DNA of 64,000 nucleotides, taken from Sphingopyxis fribergensis (GTDB lineage: Bacteria; Pseudomonadota; Alphaproteobacteria; Sphingomonadales; Sphingomonadaceae). The notes beneath the pieces were generated by a model. It did no database searches, was not told where the DNA came from, and was given only the letters and a program-made list of their open reading frames with translations. The stretch covers positions 1,836,501 to 1,900,500 of the forward strand of contig NZ_CP009122.1 of the NCBI RefSeq assembly GCF_000803645.1, read 5' to 3'. The first letter of the stretch is position 1, and every line of letters starts with the position of its first letter. Shown one piece after another: positions 61,443 to 64,000 of this stretch. The position numbers and the translations under genes were made by a program.

Positions 61443-62563
61443 AGCCGTCTGCAATCGTTCGGCGGCGGGTTGCCGTCGAAGCGCGCGGTGATCCAGCCGA
61501 TCGTTTCCTGCGCACTGTCCTTCGCGCTGGCGCCATGATCGCCGGTCATGTCGATCCAGCGCAGCGGCGTGCCGCCTTTGCAGACGGCCTTGGCGAAGTT
61601 GCGCGTGACGGCGGGTGCGACGATCGTGTCCTTGCTGCTCTGCGCGATCAGCAGCGGCCCTGGCACGCGGGCCGGGTCGACGCTGTTCGCACGCTCGAAG
61701 GCACCGAAAGGTTCGATATTTTCGATATCCTTGCCCTTTGTCGCGCGGGCGACGGTCAGGATGCCGAGGATCGTACGGAGCTTGGGTTTCTTGTGAAATT
61801 CGACACAATTATTCTGTGCCAGCCGCGTGATGATGCCCTGGTTCGTTCGGTTGGTGATCGGATCGAGCGAAAAGCCGTAGAGCGTCGACCAACTGTGGAG
61901 CGCGAAGGACAGGAGCAGCGCCCGCGCATTTTTGTCGCTGCCCTCGCGCAAATTTGCCGCGAGATCGGTCGGCGGCGCGGCGGCGGCCGTGGCGACGAGC
62001 GTCAGGTCGGGGGCATAGGAGCGCGCGGCGGTCGCGGTCCACAGCGCGGCGTGCCCGCCCTGCGATTCGCCCCATGCCGCAAAGCTGCTGCCTGCCCCCG
62101 CACCCGGGATTTCGCGCGCCGCGCGCACCGCGTCGAGTACCGCATTCGCCGTGTCCTGCCCGACTAGGAACGGGTGCATCGTCGGGCTCCCAAGGCCGAT
62201 ATAGTCGGGGGCGACGACGACATAGCCGCTGCGGACGGCGTTCATCCCCGCCGAATATTCAAAGAAATTGGGACTGAGCGAGGGCGCGCATCTTTCCGCA
62301 ACCCCCCAAGCCCCGTGCGTCCAGGCGATGACACGGCGCGGGCGCGCCGGGATCACTTCCATGGGCGCAGCGACGATGCCGGTTACCGCGAAGCGTTGTC
62401 CGTTGCCGTTGGTGGTCCAATATTGAACGCGCCACGCCTGAACGCCCGGCGGCGTTTCGGGCAGCGGCGTCGCAGCGATCAGGCGCCCGGGCTGCTGCGC
62501 GGCCGCAGGCAGCGAAAAAACGGACAGGACGGCAACCAGGATGACGGCGTAGAGGTGGCGCAT
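61439..62563 (-). CDS. Secreted lipase-family alpha/beta hydrolase (secretory lipase type)
   Basis: 374-residue exported esterase/lipase. A signal peptide (about 1-22, ending AAA-QQ) precedes a hydrolase resembling fungal-type secretory lipases (LIP family): TNGNGQRFAVTGIVAAP near 50, APDYIGLG near 118, and the nucleophile in AWGESQGGHAALW near 160. The acid is likely in SSKDTIVAPA near 310 and the His in DMTGDHGASA near 340. Substrates may be triacylglycerol or polyesters. ATG 62563 has GGGAG 7 bases upstream; ATG 62569 is too close to that site. Confidence 0.87.
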   Translation of the reverse strand: MRHLYAVILVAVLSVFSLPAAAQQPGRLIAATPLPETPPGVQAWRVQYWTTNGNGQRFAVTGIVAAPMEVIPARPRRVIAWTHGAWGVAERCAPSLSPNFFEYSAGMNAVRSGYVVVAPDYIGLGSPTMHPFLVGQDTANAVLDAVRAAREIPGAGAGSSFAAWGESQGGHAALWTATAARSYAPDLTLVATAAAAPPTDLAANLREGSDKNARALLLSFALHSWSTLYGFSLDPITNRTNQGIITRLAQNNCVEFHKKPKLRTILGILTVARATKGKDIENIEPFGAFERANSVDPARVPGPLLIAQSSKDTIVAPAVTRNFAKAVCKGGTPLRWIDMTGDHGASAKDSAQETIGWITARFDGNPPPNDCRRL

Positions 62564-62641
62564 CGACATTCTCCCCGATGCACCACCCTAGCATGAGTTG
62601 GCGCCACCGCGAACGCCGTCTGCTAAGACACCCTACAACCT

Positions 62642-62669
62642 CGTCATTCCCGCTTTCGCGGGAATGACG
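62642..62669. repeat. Short palindromic repeat, single hairpin
   Basis: CGTCATTCCCGC-TTTC-GCGGGAATGACG, a perfect 12-bp stem, lies 20 bp after the topA stop on the topA strand. It is the core unit of the paired repeats at 23917 and 28936 and may help end the topA transcript. Confidence 0.88.
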
Positions 62670-62689
62670 AAAGAAACGGAAGAGCCCTG

Positions 62690-64000
62690 CTATTCTGCGT
62701 CGGCCTTCTTTTTCGCCGGAGCCTTCTTCTTCGCCGCTGGTTTCTTGGCCGACGCCTTCTTCGGCGCCGCCTTCTTCTTACCCTTCGCCGGCCCCTTGGC
62801 TGCGCGCGCGTCGATCAGTGCGATCGCTTCTTCAAGCGTCAGCGTCGCCGGATCGGCAGACTTGGGCAAAGTCGCATTGGTCGTGCCGTCGGTGACATAG
62901 GGGCCAAAGCGCCCTTCCATCAGCTTCATCTCGCCGCCGCTCGTCGGATGCGGGCCGAAGGTGTTGAGCGGCTCGGCCTTGGTACGTCCACGCCCACCAC
63001 CCGCCGCCGCCTCGGCAATGCGGACGACCGCAGCGTTCATGCCGATGTCGAAGATTTCGGCGGTGCCAGTCAGCTTCGCATATTTGCCGTCGTGAAGTAG
63101 ATAGGGGCCATAGCGTCCCAGACCCGCCATGATCGGCTTGCCGCTCTCGGGATGCACCCCGACCTCGCGCGGCAGGCTGAGCAGCCGCAGCGCATAATCG
63201 AGGTCGAAGTCTTCGCCCGGTATATCCTTCGGGATCGACGAGCGCTTCGCCTCCTTACCGTCGCCGAGCTGGATGTATGGACCGAAGCGTCCGCTGCGCT
63301 TCGTCACTTCCAGCCCGCTGTCGGGATCATTGCCCATCGTCTCGGGTCCGGTGTCGGCTCCATCGCTGCCGCCCGGCTGCGCGAACTTGCGGGTGTATTT
63401 GCAATCGGGATAATTGCTGCACGCAATGAACGGCCCAAACTTGCCGCCGCGCAGCGCCAGCTTGCCGGTGCCGCAGTTGGGACAGATGCGCGGATCGCTG
63501 CCGTCGCCCTTGTCGGGGAAGAGATAAGGGCCGAGGAATTCGTCGAGCGCCGCAGTGATTTCCGAAGGCTTCTGTTCCATCACCTCGCCGGTGCGCGGCT
63601 TGAAATCGCGCCAGAAGCGTTCGAGCACCGCCTGCCATTGCGCGCGCCCGCCCGAGACATCGTCGAGTTCTTCCTCGAGCCCCGCTGTGAAATCATATTG
63701 GACGTAACGTTCGAAGAAGCGTTCGAGGAAAGCGGTGAGCAACCGGCCGCTTTCCTCAGGAATGAACCGGTTCTTTTCGACCGTCACATAGGCGCGATCC
63801 TTCAGCACCTGGAGGATCGAGGCATAGGTCGAGGGACGCCCGATACCGAGCTCTTCCATCTTCTTGACAAGGCTCGCCTCCGAATAGCGCGGTGGCGGCT
63901 GCGTTTCGTGCTTTTCGACCTCAATGCCGGTCTTCGCAGGCGCGTCACCGCTTGCCATTGCCGGCAGCAGGCGCGCATCTTCATCTTCGCTATCGTCGCG
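62690..64000 (-). CDS. topA: DNA topoisomerase I, C-terminal part (5' end beyond window)
   Basis: 437 visible residues of the type IA topoisomerase; the frame is open to base 64000 with no start needed. Visible: the end of the catalytic gate domains (QPPPRYSEASLVKKMEELGIGRPSTYASIL, with core LGIGRPSTYA, and FERYVQYDFTAGLEEELD), then a zinc-ribbon (CPNCGTGKLALRGGKFGPF with CSNYPDC) and several topoisomerase C-terminal repeats of the RFGPY type. The protein ends in a Lys/Ala-rich tail (APKKASAKKPAAKKK) that likely binds DNA. The active-site Tyr lies outside the window. Confidence 0.95.
   Translation of the reverse strand, partial: RDDSEDEDARLLPAMASGDAPAKTGIEVEKHETQPPPRYSEASLVKKMEELGIGRPSTYASILQVLKDRAYVTVEKNRFIPEESGRLLTAFLERFFERYVQYDFTAGLEEELDDVSGGRAQWQAVLERFWRDFKPRTGEVMEQKPSEITAALDEFLGPYLFPDKGDGSDPRICPNCGTGKLALRGGKFGPFIACSNYPDCKYTRKFAQPGGSDGADTGPETMGNDPDSGLEVTKRSGRFGPYIQLGDGKEAKRSSIPKDIPGEDFDLDYALRLLSLPREVGVHPESGKPIMAGLGRYGPYLLHDGKYAKLTGTAEIFDIGMNAAVVRIAEAAAGGGRGRTKAEPLNTFGPHPTSGGEMKLMEGRFGPYVTDGTTNATLPKSADPATLTLEEAIALIDARAAKGPAKGKKKAAPKKASAKKPAAKKKAPAKKKADAE

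Noticed and set aside
1..64000. CRISPR arrays, prophage or insertion sequences
   Set aside because: No regularly spaced direct repeats, no transposase or integrase, no phage structural genes seen on either strand; all repeats are inverted and short.

Overview
This window is 64 kb of GC-rich (by eye roughly 63-66% GC) chromosomal DNA from an alphaproteobacterium, most probably a sphingomonad such as Sphingopyxis. This is an inference from gene content and order: a run from an MltB-type transglycosylase through rlpA, dac, tmk, holB, metG and tatD; a long sphingomonad-type TonB-dependent receptor; PhaR; an archaeal/eukaryote-like ProRS; and short palindromic repeats of the GTCATTCCCGCGAAAGCGGG type. 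I see no phage, insertion sequence or CRISPR array. Genes are densely packed, with many 1-17 bp start/stop overlaps and frequent GTG/TTG starts at coupled junctions.

Layout. (1) 1-9.0 kb, minus strand: cell-wall and housekeeping run (lytic transglycosylase, RlpA, D,D-carboxypeptidase, Tmk, HolB, MetG, TatD, an MBL-fold hydrolase, a 58-residue membrane protein, MazG cut by the left edge). (2) 9.1-10.3 kb: tRNA-Ser(UGA) and an alpha/beta-hydrolase/flavin-reductase fusion. (3) 10.4-21.9 kb: an acyl-CoA catabolic island with five acyl-CoA dehydrogenase genes (one stand-alone, two coupled pairs), an SDR, a thiolase, an alpha-methylacyl-CoA racemase, an enoyl-CoA hydratase homologue, a nitronate-monooxygenase-like enzyme and a tyrosine phosphatase. 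Two 16-bp palindromes of the form TTGACGnTTACGTCAA sit upstream of its transcription units. (4) 21.9-33.4 kb: amidohydrolase, PAP2 phosphatase, pyruvate dehydrogenase E2 and E3, a universal stress protein, an XRE regulator divergent from a membrane protein, then phaR-proS-rnr. (5) 34-42.7 kb: TonB-dependent receptor, strong terminator, Sel1/prolyl-hydroxylase-like protein, alanine racemase, MFS transporter, cyclase, MAPEG protein, CsaA. (6) 42.8-53.0 kb: a complete propionyl-CoA to succinyl-CoA module (pccB, mce, mutase, bioB, pccA) with a divergent ScfR/PccR-type regulator and a cluster of TTTGCAAA sites between them. (7) 53-64 kb: LysR/SDR pair, reductase, gor, pgi, the lepB-rnc-era operon, a secreted lipase-like protein and the 3' part of topA.

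How the parts connect. The acyl-CoA island looks built for 2-methyl-branched acyl-CoAs: the racemase keeps its catalytic His, Asp and Glu, and paired acyl-CoA dehydrogenases are typical of steroid or isoprenoid side-chain degradation. Such degradation yields propionyl-CoA, which the PccR-linked module would carboxylate and isomerise; that module also carries biotin synthase for PccA. The physiological link is an inference.

Most unusual observations: a perfect 27-bp inverted repeat lying in frame inside bioB, adding about 40 residues to the N-terminus; an acyl-CoA dehydrogenase homologue lacking its entire middle domain yet coupled to a full-length partner; a flavin reductase fused to an alpha/beta-hydrolase domain that has lost its catalytic residues; an AT-richer orphan membrane protein inside the pcc operon; and three small membrane proteins stitched into unrelated operons by overlapping start/stop codons.
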